From assembly GCA_029880105.1 (NCBI GenBank), contig JAOUPA010000065.1, forward strand, positions 1-10,126: DNA of 10,126 nt, read 5' to 3'. The notes under the pieces are model-generated. The model worked only from the letters and a program-made list of their open reading frames with translations, ran no database searches and was not told the origin of the DNA. Each line of letters opens with the position of its first letter. Position 1 is the stretch's first letter. The position numbers and the translations under genes are program-made. Below are positions 1 through 6,441 of this stretch, piece by piece. This DNA is from Gammaproteobacteria bacterium (GTDB lineage Bacteria > Pseudomonadota > Gammaproteobacteria > SZUA-229).

Positions 1-762
1 ATCTTCGATAGCATCATCGTGCATAGCCTGTTCATCGACATTATCAGCACTGACTTCATCGACCACATCCAGGTCAGCAGCAGCTTCAGCATCATTCTGG
101 TTTTCATCAACCATAACATCGGCACTAGCTTCAGTATCGACCTCGCCTGAACCCTCTTCAGACTCATCGTTTGCAGCTGAATCAGAGGCTTCGGCATGAT
201 GATCGATCAAGGCCAGTTCTGGATAGGCCTTGTCCAGGTCCTTGATTTCAGCCAGTGACGGCAGATCATCCAGCGAGGTCAGATTGAAATAATCGAGAAA
301 CTCACGTGTTGTACCGTACAGTGCAGGTCTGCCGGGTACATCTTTGTGGCCGAGCACCTTGATCCACTCACGTTCTTCCAGTGTGCGAATAATATTCGAG
401 CTGACACTGACACCACGCACCTCTTCAATCTCACCGCGGGTGACAGGCTGGCGATAGGCAATCAGCGCCATAGTCTCAAGCAGGGCGCGAGTATAACGCG
501 CTGGTTTTTCTTCCCAGAGACGACCGACCCACTGTGAGAAATCCTGCTTCACCTGAATCCTAAAACCACTGGCAACCTGCTTTAGCTCAAAGCCACGGTC
601 GGTATATTCTTCAGCCAGGTCATGCAGGGTCTTGCGAATATCATCACGGCTTGGCCTGTCATTATCGCCTTCAAAAATGGCGTCCAGCTGCTGCACGTTC
701 ATCGGTTTTTCAGCCGACAATAAAATCGCTTCCAGAATATTTTTCAGTTTTTCCAACGTCAT
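1..762 (-). CDS. scpB: Segregation and condensation protein B (ScpB), truncated at the window edge
   Basis: ScpB is the winged-helix partner of the kleisin ScpA in the bacterial SMC condensin-like complex, acting on the nucleoid. The frame opens with ATG at 762 and stays open to base 1 (254 codons, no stop seen), so the C-terminus is missing. The N-terminus reads MTLEKLKNILEAILLSAEKP, typical of ScpB. Two winged-helix units fill about residues 1-165. The family signature GRPALYGTT is at residues 145-153, followed by a DYFNLTSLDDLP segment. From about residue 190 to the edge the chain is an unusually acidic, Ala/Asp/Glu-rich low-complexity tail of more than 60 residues. The start lies 11 bases after the scpA stop, with AAAGG 8 bases upstream that overlaps that stop, so translation is probably coupled. 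Recognition is firm; only the tail length is unknown. Confidence 0.95.
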   Translation of the reverse strand, partial: MTLEKLKNILEAILLSAEKPMNVQQLDAIFEGDNDRPSRDDIRKTLHDLAEEYTDRGFELKQVASGFRIQVKQDFSQWVGRLWEEKPARYTRALLETMALIAYRQPVTRGEIEEVRGVSVSSNIIRTLEEREWIKVLGHKDVPGRPALYGTTREFLDYFNLTSLDDLPSLAEIKDLDKAYPELALIDHHAEASDSAANDESEEGSGEVDTEASADVMVDENQNDAEAAADLDVVDEVSADNVDEQAMHDDAIED

Positions 763-773
763 TTCAGATACCT

Positions 774-1610
774 TTATTTCACACTGCTTGAGGCGGCTTT
801 AATATGAATAGATGCAAACGGTTCAGACTGAACCAGGTCGATTAACTGCTCTTTGACCAGTTCCAGCAAGGCCAGCAAGGTAACCACCACACCACGACGG
901 CCTTCTTCAATGGTAAACAGTGAGGTGTAATCGATAAATTTATCGGCGGTTAATTTTTCCAGCACCTTACTCATACGCTCGCGCACCGACAGTGCCTCAC
1001 GTTGAATCTGGTGATGCGAATACATTTCTGCACGGGACATAGCATCTTTAAACGCCATCAATAAATCCCGCAGGTCGACCTCGGGGACAGGCTTATTGTG
1101 CGCCAGCTCGGGCAGCTCGACATCAGGCAGGTAAATATCGCGAGCAACGCGTGGCAGCTCATCAATATCCTGCGCTGCCTGTTTGAAGCGTTCGTATTCC
1201 TGCAGACGGCGTACCAGTTCGGCGCGGGGGTCGTCTTCTTCTTCCTTCTCTGCCGGGCGTGGTAATAACATACGCGATTTGATTTCCGCCAGCATTGCCG
1301 CCATCAGCAGATACTCGGCGGCAATTTCAATCTTCAGGATCTGCATCATATCGATGTAGGTCATGTATTGCTGGGTAATATCCGCGATCGGTACATCCAG
1401 GATATCCAGGTTCTGCCTTTTGATCAGGTACAGTAACAGGTCGAGCGGGCCTTCGAAGGCCTCAAGGATAACCTCCAGCGCATCGGGCGGAATATATAGA
1501 TCCTGCGGGATAACGGTCAGCGGCTCGCCCTGCACCAGCGCGAACGGCATTTCGTCCTGTTTCGCCTTATTTTGTGTTGCGGCCGAGGCTTGTGTATTGG
1601 GTTCAGTCAT
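774..1610 (-). CDS. scpA: Segregation and condensation protein A (ScpA), kleisin
   Basis: ScpA is the kleisin that bridges SMC heads and binds ScpB during chromosome segregation. The protein has 278 residues. The kleisin N-terminal core is clear: FEGPLDLLL at residues 52-60, followed by LIKRQNLDILDVPIADIT. Ahead of it is a roughly 45-residue extension ending in a DLYIPPDALEV-type segment, as I recall from Pseudomonas-like ScpA. The middle (about 115-175) is charged and helical. The C-terminal winged-helix segment that contacts the SMC head starts near residue 237 (GRRGVVVTLLALLELVKEQ). The ATG at 1610 lies 11 bases after the trpS stop, with only a weak GGA ribosome site. A start at Met21 is possible and would keep the domain intact. 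It is followed at once by scpB, the standard scpAB arrangement. Confidence 0.96.
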   Translation of the reverse strand: MTEPNTQASAATQNKAKQDEMPFALVQGEPLTVIPQDLYIPPDALEVILEAFEGPLDLLLYLIKRQNLDILDVPIADITQQYMTYIDMMQILKIEIAAEYLLMAAMLAEIKSRMLLPRPAEKEEEDDPRAELVRRLQEYERFKQAAQDIDELPRVARDIYLPDVELPELAHNKPVPEVDLRDLLMAFKDAMSRAEMYSHHQIQREALSVRERMSKVLEKLTADKFIDYTSLFTIEEGRRGVVVTLLALLELVKEQLIDLVQSEPFASIHIKAASSSVK

Positions 1611-1621
1611 TAATATTCCGT

Positions 1622-2839
1622 TTACAGGTAGGCAATACCCATGGCTTTTCTTACTTCTTCCAGTGTATCACGGGCAACATCGCGTGCGGCTTCATTTCCA
1701 CTCTCAACGATGGCTTTTACCGCCGGCAGATCGTCTTCGTATTCACGGGCACGTTCCTGAATCGGTTTCAGCTCAACCAGCACCGCGTCGATCACCGGCT
1801 GCTTGCAGTCTACACAGCCAATACCTGCGCTACGACAGCCTTCCTGCACCCAATCCTGTATCTCCTGATTTGAGTACACCTGGTGGAACTGCCAGACCGG
1901 GCACTTGGCCGGGTTACCCGGGTCTGTGCGACGCACGCGTGCCGGATCGGTCGGCATGGTGCGCATCTTCCGGGTGATTTCATCTGGGTCATCGCGCAGG
2001 GCTATAGTATTACCGTAAGACTTGGACATCTTCTGGCCATCCAGCCCCGGCATTTTCGACGCCGGCGTCAGCAGCGCCCTGGGCTCGGGCAGGATAATCT
2101 TACCGGAACCCTCGAGATAGCCAAACAGGCGCTCCTTGTCACCAATCGAGATATTCTGCTGCGAATCCAGCAGCGCCTTGGCCATATTCAGCGAATCCTG
2201 ATCGCCCTCTTCCTGAAATTTCTTACGGCACTCCATGAATATACGGGCATTTTTCTTGCCCATCTTGGCCACAGCCTGCTCGGATTTTTCTTCAAAACCC
2301 GGTTCACGCCCATAAAGATGGTTAAATCGGCGTGCCACTTCACGGGTTAGCTCGACATGGGCGACCTGGTCTTCACCCACAGGCACCATACCGGCCTTGT
2401 AAACCAGGATATCGGCGCTTTGCAGCAGCGGGTAACCGAGAAAACCGTAAGTGGCGAGGTCTTTTTCCTTGAGTTGTTCCTGCTGGTCTTTATAGGTGGG
2501 CACACGTTCCAGCCAGCCCAGCGGGGTAATCATCGACAGCAGTGTGTGCAATTCAGCATGTTCCGGCACCTGTGACTGGATAAACAACCGGGCCGAACCG
2601 GGGCTGATACCCGATGCCAGCCAGTCGATTACCATCTCCCAGGTGCTGGATTCGATCATCGAAGGATCTTCGTAGTGAGTCGTCAGTGCGTGCCAGTCAG
2701 CGACAAAAAAGAAACACTCGTATTCGTGTTGCAGGTTAACCCAGTTCTTCAGTACACCGTGATAGTGCCCCAGGTGCAGGCGACCTGTAGGCCGCATCCC
2801 GGATAGCACGCGCTGGTGCTGCGTTAGTACAGTACTCAA
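1622..2839 (-). CDS. trpS: Tryptophan--tRNA ligase (TrpRS), long form with four-cysteine motif
   Basis: Class I aminoacyl-tRNA synthetase that charges tRNA-Trp in the cytoplasm. The ATP-binding HIGH motif is HLGH at residues 22-25 and the KMSKS loop is at 270-274. At 405 residues it is longer than E. coli TrpRS (about 334); the extra length is mostly an inserted helical segment around residues 180-245. Four cysteines, C313, C335, C342 and C345, are spaced C-x21-C-x6-C-x2-C. This is one residue short of the C-x22-C-x6-C-x2-C motif I recall for the [4Fe-4S] TrpRS of Thermotoga maritima, so cluster binding is possible but unproven. The start is TTG at 2839, chosen because AAGGA (2847-2851) lies 7 bases upstream and abuts the stop of the preceding protease gene. 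The next in-frame Met (15) would cut the domain edge. Confidence 0.96.
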   Translation of the reverse strand: MSTVLTQHQRVLSGMRPTGRLHLGHYHGVLKNWVNLQHEYECFFFVADWHALTTHYEDPSMIESSTWEMVIDWLASGISPGSARLFIQSQVPEHAELHTLLSMITPLGWLERVPTYKDQQEQLKEKDLATYGFLGYPLLQSADILVYKAGMVPVGEDQVAHVELTREVARRFNHLYGREPGFEEKSEQAVAKMGKKNARIFMECRKKFQEEGDQDSLNMAKALLDSQQNISIGDKERLFGYLEGSGKIILPEPRALLTPASKMPGLDGQKMSKSYGNTIALRDDPDEITRKMRTMPTDPARVRRTDPGNPAKCPVWQFHQVYSNQEIQDWVQEGCRSAGIGCVDCKQPVIDAVLVELKPIQERAREYEDDLPAVKAIVESGNEAARDVARDTLEEVRKAMGIAYL

Positions 2840-2846
2840 TTCAATT

Positions 2847-2851
2847 TCCTT
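2847..2851 (-). promoter_or_regulatory. Ribosome binding site that fixes the trpS TTG start
   Basis: AAGGA on the minus strand, 7 bases before TTG at 2839. It overlaps the TAA stop (2850-2852) of the upstream M50 gene, giving a compact stop/Shine-Dalgarno junction that suggests coupled translation. A second TTG closer to the site is out of frame and hits a stop within two codons. Confidence 0.7.
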
Positions 2852-3503
2852 ACAATAGAAATACGGTTTTGATGATGGCTTTGAAAAACAGCACCATCGG
2901 CCAGAGGATTTTACCTAATATGCCGGTAACTAACAGCAAAATAACAATCATCAAGCCATAGGGCTCAAGGCGCATATAAGCAGCCGCCAATGGGGGCGAC
3001 ATAACACCCGCCACCACCCTACCACCATCCAGCGGGGGTATGGGCAACAGGTTGAGCACCATCAGGATCAGGTTGATCAGGATACCGGCATCACCGACAT
3101 CCATTAAATAGTGCGTAAAAGTATCTCCCGGGGAAGCCATCATCTTGCCGGCCAGGGCCACCATCGCCCAGCCACAGGCCATAAGGAAGTTCGAGGCTGG
3201 CCCGGCCAGCGCTACTACCGCCATATCCAGAAACGGCTGCTTGAAATAACGTACATCAACCGGCACCGGTTTGGCCCAGCCGATAACAAAACCGCTGAGC
3301 AGCATTAAAGTCAGCGGCAGTATGACCGTACCGATGAGGTCGATGTGTCGAAACGGATTCAGACTAATACGGCCGAGGACTTTGGCCGTGGGGTCACCGA
3401 GCTTGTTGGCCATCCAGCCATGCGCGGCTTCGTGCAGCGTAATAGCGAACAGCACGGGCACAACCCAGACCGCAATGGTATAAATAACAGAAGTTGATAT
3501 CAT
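2850..3503 (-). CDS. Site-2 protease family (M50) membrane metalloprotease
   Basis: Intramembrane zinc metalloprotease homologue of the compact YwhC-like bacterial M50 group; its substrate is unknown. The 217-residue protein has the zinc-binding HExxH motif as HEAAH at residues 24-28, inside the first membrane helix. The third zinc ligand lies in the motif N151-LLPIPPLD159-GGR, where D159 is the expected ligand. Hydrophobic stretches suggest about five to six membrane segments (near 7-27, 50-73, 90-115, 135-155 and 180-205). There is no PDZ domain, unlike RseP. The ATG at 3503 has no good Shine-Dalgarno sequence in an AT-rich leader. The stop is 10 bases before trpS, so it is probably the first gene of the trpS-scpA-scpB transcript. 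Both catalytic motifs are intact, so an active protease is likely. Confidence 0.9.
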   Translation of the reverse strand: MISTSVIYTIAVWVVPVLFAITLHEAAHGWMANKLGDPTAKVLGRISLNPFRHIDLIGTVILPLTLMLLSGFVIGWAKPVPVDVRYFKQPFLDMAVVALAGPASNFLMACGWAMVALAGKMMASPGDTFTHYLMDVGDAGILINLILMVLNLLPIPPLDGGRVVAGVMSPPLAAAYMRLEPYGLMIVILLLVTGILGKILWPMVLFFKAIIKTVFLL

Positions 3504-3685
3504 TTATTAATCAATTAGATAAGATCTATATTAAATGTATTATCTTATGCAAAAACAGCCAAAAAATTTATGTCGTTCAGTTTACATGAAAGCAGGGGTG
3601 CCCGCTTAAGCCCGCAAAAACAAGCTGCTTAATAATAAAGAAAGGTGTGAATACATTCGAACATGCCAATCAAGGTATAAATCTA

Positions 3686-4312
3686 TCAATCCAGTTCAAG
3701 GCCATGATCCTTGCCCTTTCCCTGGCGGCGAAGCTGAGGCACACCCTCGTTCAGTCGAATCACCGTAGTTGGCTCAAAACCACAATGACCACCATCAATG
3801 ATCAGGTCGACCTGGTTTTCCAGCACATCACGCACGTCTTCAGCATCAGTCACCGGCAGTTCCTCGCCCGGCATCACCAGCGTACAGCTCATCAGCGGCT
3901 GACCCAGTTCATCAAGCAGGGCCTGCACTACGGGGTGGTCGACGACACGAATGCCAATGGTGCGACGCTTGGGATGCATCAGGCGACGCGGCACCTCGTG
4001 GGTAGCATTCAAAATAAAGGTGTAAGGCCCCGGTGTCAGCGACTTCAGCATTCGATAATCGGTATTCTCAATCTTGGCGTAAGTGGCTATTTCAGAGAGA
4101 TCACGACAGACCAGGGTCAGGTTATGCTTCTCGTCGATACGACGAATACGGCGCAGCTTCTCCAGCGCCCCCTTGTCACCAAGGTGGCAGCCCAACGCAT
4201 AACTGGAATCGGTGGGGTAAGCAATCACGCCTCCGTTATTGATGATATCCACCGCCTGCTTGATCAGCCGTGCCTGTGGATTAACTGGATGTATTTCGAA
4301 GTACTGCCCCAT
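3686..4312 (-). CDS. yciO: YciO-type Sua5/YrdC/TsaC family protein
   Basis: The protein has 208 residues and reads like E. coli YciO (about 206 residues) along its whole length: an MGQYFEIHP-type N-terminus, the nucleotide/threonine pocket segment YPTDSSYALGC near residues 33-43, TPGPYTFIL near 93-101, and RTIGIRV near 115-121. The family fold is that of L-threonylcarbamoyladenylate synthase, which acts in t6A37 tRNA modification. YciO proteins are a separate branch whose cellular role is less certain than that of TsaC, so the exact reaction is left open. The ATG at 4312 is supported by AGGG 8 bases upstream. It is transcribed divergently from yciB and lies 182 bases upstream of the M50 gene. 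The PHP-domain phosphoesterase gene (yciV/rnm) that often precedes yciO is not present here. Confidence 0.92.
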   Translation of the reverse strand: MGQYFEIHPVNPQARLIKQAVDIINNGGVIAYPTDSSYALGCHLGDKGALEKLRRIRRIDEKHNLTLVCRDLSEIATYAKIENTDYRMLKSLTPGPYTFILNATHEVPRRLMHPKRRTIGIRVVDHPVVQALLDELGQPLMSCTLVMPGEELPVTDAEDVRDVLENQVDLIIDGGHCGFEPTTVIRLNEGVPQLRRQGKGKDHGLELD

Positions 4313-4339
4313 GCCATTCGCCCTATATAAACTGGGCGC

Positions 4340-4345
4340 ATTATA
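4340..4345 (-). promoter_or_regulatory. Candidate -10 box for yciO
   Basis: A perfect TATAAT on the minus strand, 27 bases upstream of the yciO start. I see no convincing -35: TTGTAT lies 20 bases upstream, which is too far for a standard sigma-70 promoter. The box sits in the divergent yciO/yciB gap, where a promoter is expected. Confidence 0.4.
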
Positions 4346-4472
4346 GTGGTTTATGGTCGACTACGATACAATGCCAAAACCCTGAATTATGAACCTGGCT
4401 ATCGTTATCCTGTCGAATTAAAACAGTCACCTTGGCCGTGGAACTCTTAACCCTATATCGAGCTTTAACAAT

Positions 4473-5144
4473 ATGAAGTTACTTATTGATTTTTTTCCAA
4501 TTATTCTATTCTTTATTAGCTACCATCAGGCCAGTTTCCTGATCAATAACACCTTCATCGGCTCGCTACTGGACACCAGCAAACCTGAAGTTATCCAGGC
4601 CACCATCGTCGCTACCGGCATCGCTATTGTTGCCAGTTTTGTCCAGGTTGGGTATCACTGGTTACAGACCCGCAAGTTCGAAAAAATGCACCTTTTCTCA
4701 CTGGCACTAATCACCGTACTCGGTGGCCTGACCATCATGTTCGGCGACCCCGACTTCGTCAAATGGAAACCTTCTGCCCTCAACTGGTTATTCGCCGCGG
4801 TCTTCTTTGTCAGCTTTTTTATCGGTGAAAAGACCCTAGTCGAACGCGCCATGGGCAACCAGATTGAACTGCCCGATACCGTCTGGAATCGCCTCAATAT
4901 GGCCTGGGTCGTGTTCTTCATTATCAGCGGCGCGGCCAACTATTACGTCGCCTTCCACTATGGACTGGAACTAGATGAAAAAACCCGCATGGATACCTGG
5001 GTCGATTTCAAACTCTATGGTCTGATGGGCCTCACCCTTGTCTTTATCATCCTGCAGGCCATCTACCTGACCCGGCACATTACCCCAGAAGATGAAGCCA
5101 TCGAAGAGACCATCGAGCACGCCACTCATAAGGAGAACGAATAA
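4473..5144 (+). CDS. yciB: YciB/IspZ family inner membrane protein (septation protein A)
   Basis: Polytopic inner-membrane protein of the YciB family, linked to cell-envelope synthesis and septation; its biochemical activity is unknown. The N-terminus MKLLIDFFPIILFF is characteristic, and family segments recur: EKMHLFSLALITVLGGLTI (about 69-87), DFVKWKPSALNWLFA (about 92-106), and a tryptophan-rich NRLNMAWVVFFIISGAANYYVAF (about 137-159). About five membrane helices are visible. At 223 residues it is longer than the E. coli protein (179): it has an extra segment near residues 18-42, a longer loop near 163-172, and an acidic His/Glu-rich tail after about 200. No strong Shine-Dalgarno precedes the ATG. 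A weak TTGGCC-16-TATATC promoter (4432-4459) would give a very short leader. Its stop overlaps the yciI start by one base. Confidence 0.93.
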   Translation: MKLLIDFFPIILFFISYHQASFLINNTFIGSLLDTSKPEVIQATIVATGIAIVASFVQVGYHWLQTRKFEKMHLFSLALITVLGGLTIMFGDPDFVKWKPSALNWLFAAVFFVSFFIGEKTLVERAMGNQIELPDTVWNRLNMAWVVFFIISGAANYYVAFHYGLELDEKTRMDTWVDFKLYGLMGLTLVFIILQAIYLTRHITPEDEAIEETIEHATHKENE

Positions 5145-5443
5145 TGCTATACGCCATCATTGCTGAAGACGTCGCCAATAGCCTCGAAAAACGACTGGCT
5201 GCCCGCCCGGCGCATCTTGAACGCCTCAAAGCCCTGCTCGAGCATGGACGACTCGTCCTCGCCGGCCCCCACCCTGCCATCGACTGCGAAGACCCCGGTG
5301 AAGCAGGCTTCAGTGGCAGCCTGGTGGTGGCCGAATTTGAAGATATGGAAGCCGCACAGACCTGGGCTAATGATGACCCTTACATACACGCCGGTGTTTA
5401 CGACAAAGTCACGATTAAACCCTTTAAAAAAGTATTTCCCTGA
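5144..5443 (+). CDS. yciI: YciI family protein
   Basis: Small cytoplasmic protein (99 residues) of the YciI/YCII family, a ferredoxin-like alpha/beta fold related to dye-decolourising and muconolactone-isomerase-like proteins; the substrate is unknown. Family features visible are an MLYAIIAED strand, a His in the first helix (H24, in RPAHLERL), the GxLxxAGP turn (G35-P42), a GSLVVAEF strand, and the WxxxDPY motif (W74-Y80), which supplies the conserved Asp. The start ATG (5144-5146) overlaps the yciB stop in a TAATG junction. AAGGAG at 5130-5135 is 8 bases upstream, so the two genes are almost certainly co-transcribed and coupled. The yciB-yciI pairing is common in gammaproteobacteria. Confidence 0.92.
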   Translation: MLYAIIAEDVANSLEKRLAARPAHLERLKALLEHGRLVLAGPHPAIDCEDPGEAGFSGSLVVAEFEDMEAAQTWANDDPYIHAGVYDKVTIKPFKKVFP

Positions 5444-5458
5444 TAGCCGCGTTTTTGG

Positions 5459-5486
5459 TTGCTGTAGCGGCAGAATCCGTTACAAT
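5459..5486 (+). promoter_or_regulatory. Candidate sigma-70 promoter of tRNA-Leu
   Basis: TTGCTG (5459-5464), a 16-base spacer and TACAAT (5481-5486), placing the start of transcription about 7 bases before the tRNA 5' end. The bases after the -10 are GC-rich (ACGCAGC), as in stringently controlled tRNA promoters. The -35 match is only three of six. Confidence 0.5.
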
Positions 5487-5499
5487 ACGCAGCCTGTGT

Positions 5500-5586
5500 G
5501 CCGGGGTGGCGGAACTGGTAGACGCGCCGGATTCAAAATCCGGTTCCTTTGCGGGAGTGCCGGTTCGATTCCGGCCCTCGGTACCA
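5500..5586 (+). tRNA. tRNA-Leu, anticodon CAA
   Basis: An 87-base class II tRNA with encoded CCA (5584-5586). The acceptor strands GCCGGGG (5500-5506) and CCTCGGT (5576-5582) pair with two G-U wobbles, one of them at the terminal 1-72 position. The anticodon stem CCGGA/TCCGG encloses loop TTCAAAA, with anticodon CAA at 5534-5536, reading UUG codons. A long variable arm (about 5544-5558) is as expected for leucine. The T arm is GCCGG-TTCGATT-CCGGC. The D arm carries the usual GG and TAGACGC. Overall it closely resembles E. coli leuX. The 3' end is partly duplicated downstream at 5741-5758. Confidence 0.97.
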
Positions 5587-5667
5587 CACTTATTAAACTT
5601 AACCTGATTACTGTTTTCTAACTATGGTCAGGTGCTGAAACACTCGAACCGGTTCCCGGTTAGATTA
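5569..5667 (+). repeat. Tandem repeat copy A, starting in the tRNA-Leu 3' end
   Basis: First of two copies of a roughly 99-base unit. It begins with the last 18 bases of tRNA-Leu and ends with an exact 24-base block (5644-5667). That block contains a perfect AACCGG-TTC-CCGGTT inverted repeat (5647-5661). By hand alignment about 83 of 99 columns match copy B, with a single one-base gap. An exact 14-base block, TCAGGTGCTGAAAC (5628-5641), is also shared. Confidence 0.85.
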
Positions 5668-5958
5668 CAAATTACATCCTATAATTTACCCTTCGGGCCA
5701 TCGTCTATCCACGATGTTAATAATTGTTCCCGACAATTATTTCCAGCCCTCGGTACTGCACTATTTAACCTTACCTAATTTCTGCTTGCTAACCCTAGTC
5801 AGGTGCTGAAACTATCGAACCGGTTCCCGGTTAGATTATGAATGACGTTCATGTAATTCACCCTGCCCTTAATTTCCGTGCAGACGGCTCACTCTACATA
5901 TAAAGTTAAATGCTTACAGATTCCGTATCGATTTTCAGTCAGATGCAGATATTGAACG
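5587..5958. other. Gene-free, hairpin-rich stretch downstream of tRNA-Leu
   Basis: No plausible protein gene lies in these 372 bases. They contain most of two tandem repeat copies and at least four perfect short inverted repeats in the first half: 5647-5661 (6-bp stem), 5669-5687 (AAATTA/TAATTT), 5699-5716 (CATCGT/ACGATG) and 5719-5741 (AATAATTG/CAATTATT, 8-bp stem, 7-base loop). Copy B adds the counterpart stem at 5818-5832 and another at 5839-5860. None is followed by a T-run, so none is a standard terminator. The last 80 bases show nothing I recognise. A structured RNA processed from the tRNA transcript is possible. Confidence 0.5.
5741..5838 (+). repeat. Tandem repeat copy B, with a decayed tRNA-Leu 3' end
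   Basis: Second copy, offset 171 to 172 bases from copy A. Its first 18 bases (5741-5758) match the tRNA 3' end except at three positions, including loss of CCA (now CTG). The rest of the tRNA is absent, so it is not a tRNA gene. It ends with the same 24-base block (5815-5838). Similarity fades after this point, although a stem in the same relative place persists with different bases. Confidence 0.85.
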
Positions 5959-6381
5959 TTAATGACTGGGAAAATTTTTCAAGCAGCATTTGCCGGAAGG
6001 ATTTCGTGCTTCACATTCACAAACATGGTCTTTAGCCTTCTCAATCACAAACGCTTTGATTTCTGGATTGTCATAAGCTTCATCAAATGTCACACCGAAG
6101 CAATAACACACAAGAGAATTACCTGATTTTTCTTTAATTCCAACAAACATCCTAATCTCTGACTTCTTGATAACTGAGTTATCCTGACCGAAATAAACAA
6201 CATCACATTCCTGGTCGTCACAGAAATAGTAACTCCGGCTTGTTCCTCGCCAGTTCCACGGCTCTTTAATGTGATGCAAAATAGTCTTTTCTGAGACCCC
6301 TGTATATTCCTTGCCATTTACCGGGCATCTGTGCTTATGATGATCGCCATTTGTGCAAGAGCTTGAGCAGCCATTAGACAT
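5959..6381 (-). CDS. CopZ N-terminal-domain-type [2Fe-2S]/zinc metallochaperone-like protein
   Basis: Resembles the N-terminal metal-binding domain of Archaeoglobus CopZ, a copper chaperone whose extra domain binds a [2Fe-2S] cluster and a zinc ion. With the ATG at 6381 the protein has 140 residues. Eleven cysteines are present: C5, C9, C19, C54, C59, C92, C94, C121, C123, C132 and C133. Recognisable segments are H17-R-CPVNGK, YYFCDDQECDVVYFG (51-65), CYCFGVT (92-98, BFD-like) and CECEARNPSGKCC (121-133). The C-terminal heavy-metal-associated domain with its MxCxxC motif is absent; the chain stops just after the cluster domain. The ATG is preferred over GTG at 6390 because AGAAGG lies 8 bases before it and overlaps the GTG. 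No metal ATPase or regulator is adjacent. Composition is more AT-rich than the scp-yci block. Family call firm, metal and partner unknown. Confidence 0.85.
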   Translation of the reverse strand: MSNGCSSSCTNGDHHKHRCPVNGKEYTGVSEKTILHHIKEPWNWRGTSRSYYFCDDQECDVVYFGQDNSVIKKSEIRMFVGIKEKSGNSLVCYCFGVTFDEAYDNPEIKAFVIEKAKDHVCECEARNPSGKCCLKNFPSH

Positions 6382-6389
6382 TATTATCA

Positions 6390-6395
6390 CCTTCT
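6390..6395 (-). promoter_or_regulatory. Ribosome binding site that selects ATG 6381 for the CopZ-like gene
   Basis: AGAAGG on the minus strand ends 8 bases before ATG 6381. The alternative GTG at 6388-6390 lies within the site itself and could not use it. Confidence 0.65.
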
Positions 6396-6413
6396 GACTT
6401 TATAATAGCTTTT

Positions 6414-6441
6414 ATTATGGACTTCGCGTTTCCCAGGTCAA
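6414..6441 (-). promoter_or_regulatory. Candidate sigma-70 promoter of the CopZ-like gene
   Basis: On the minus strand, TTGACC (6436-6441), a 16-base spacer and CATAAT (6414-6419), with four of six and five of six consensus matches. Predicted transcription starts near 6407, giving a leader of about 25 bases that contains the AGAAGG ribosome site. This indicates independent transcription of the gene. Confidence 0.5.

Noticed and set aside
1363..2575. Several open frames of 70-200 codons on the plus strand opposite scpA and trpS.
   Set aside because: They are antisense to well-conserved genes, and their translations show no domain or credible start signals.
3504..3600. A sigma-70 promoter in the AT-rich leader of the M50 gene.
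   Set aside because: Several -10-like hexamers exist, but none pairs with a -35 at a proper distance better than chance in such AT-rich sequence.
3647..4330. A long open frame of about 227 codons on the plus strand, opposite yciO.
   Set aside because: It mirrors the yciO gene, has no recognisable protein features, and yciO itself is firmly identified.
5569..5838. CRISPR array or integrase-bounded att sites.
   Set aside because: There are only two imperfect long units, with no spacer pattern, and no cas or integrase gene is seen in the window.
5913..5965. A possible third, decayed copy of the tRNA-derived repeat (AGTCAGATGC and GTTAATGACT-like pieces).
   Set aside because: The match is patchy, needs several gaps and is not at the regular 172-base offset. 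It could be chance.
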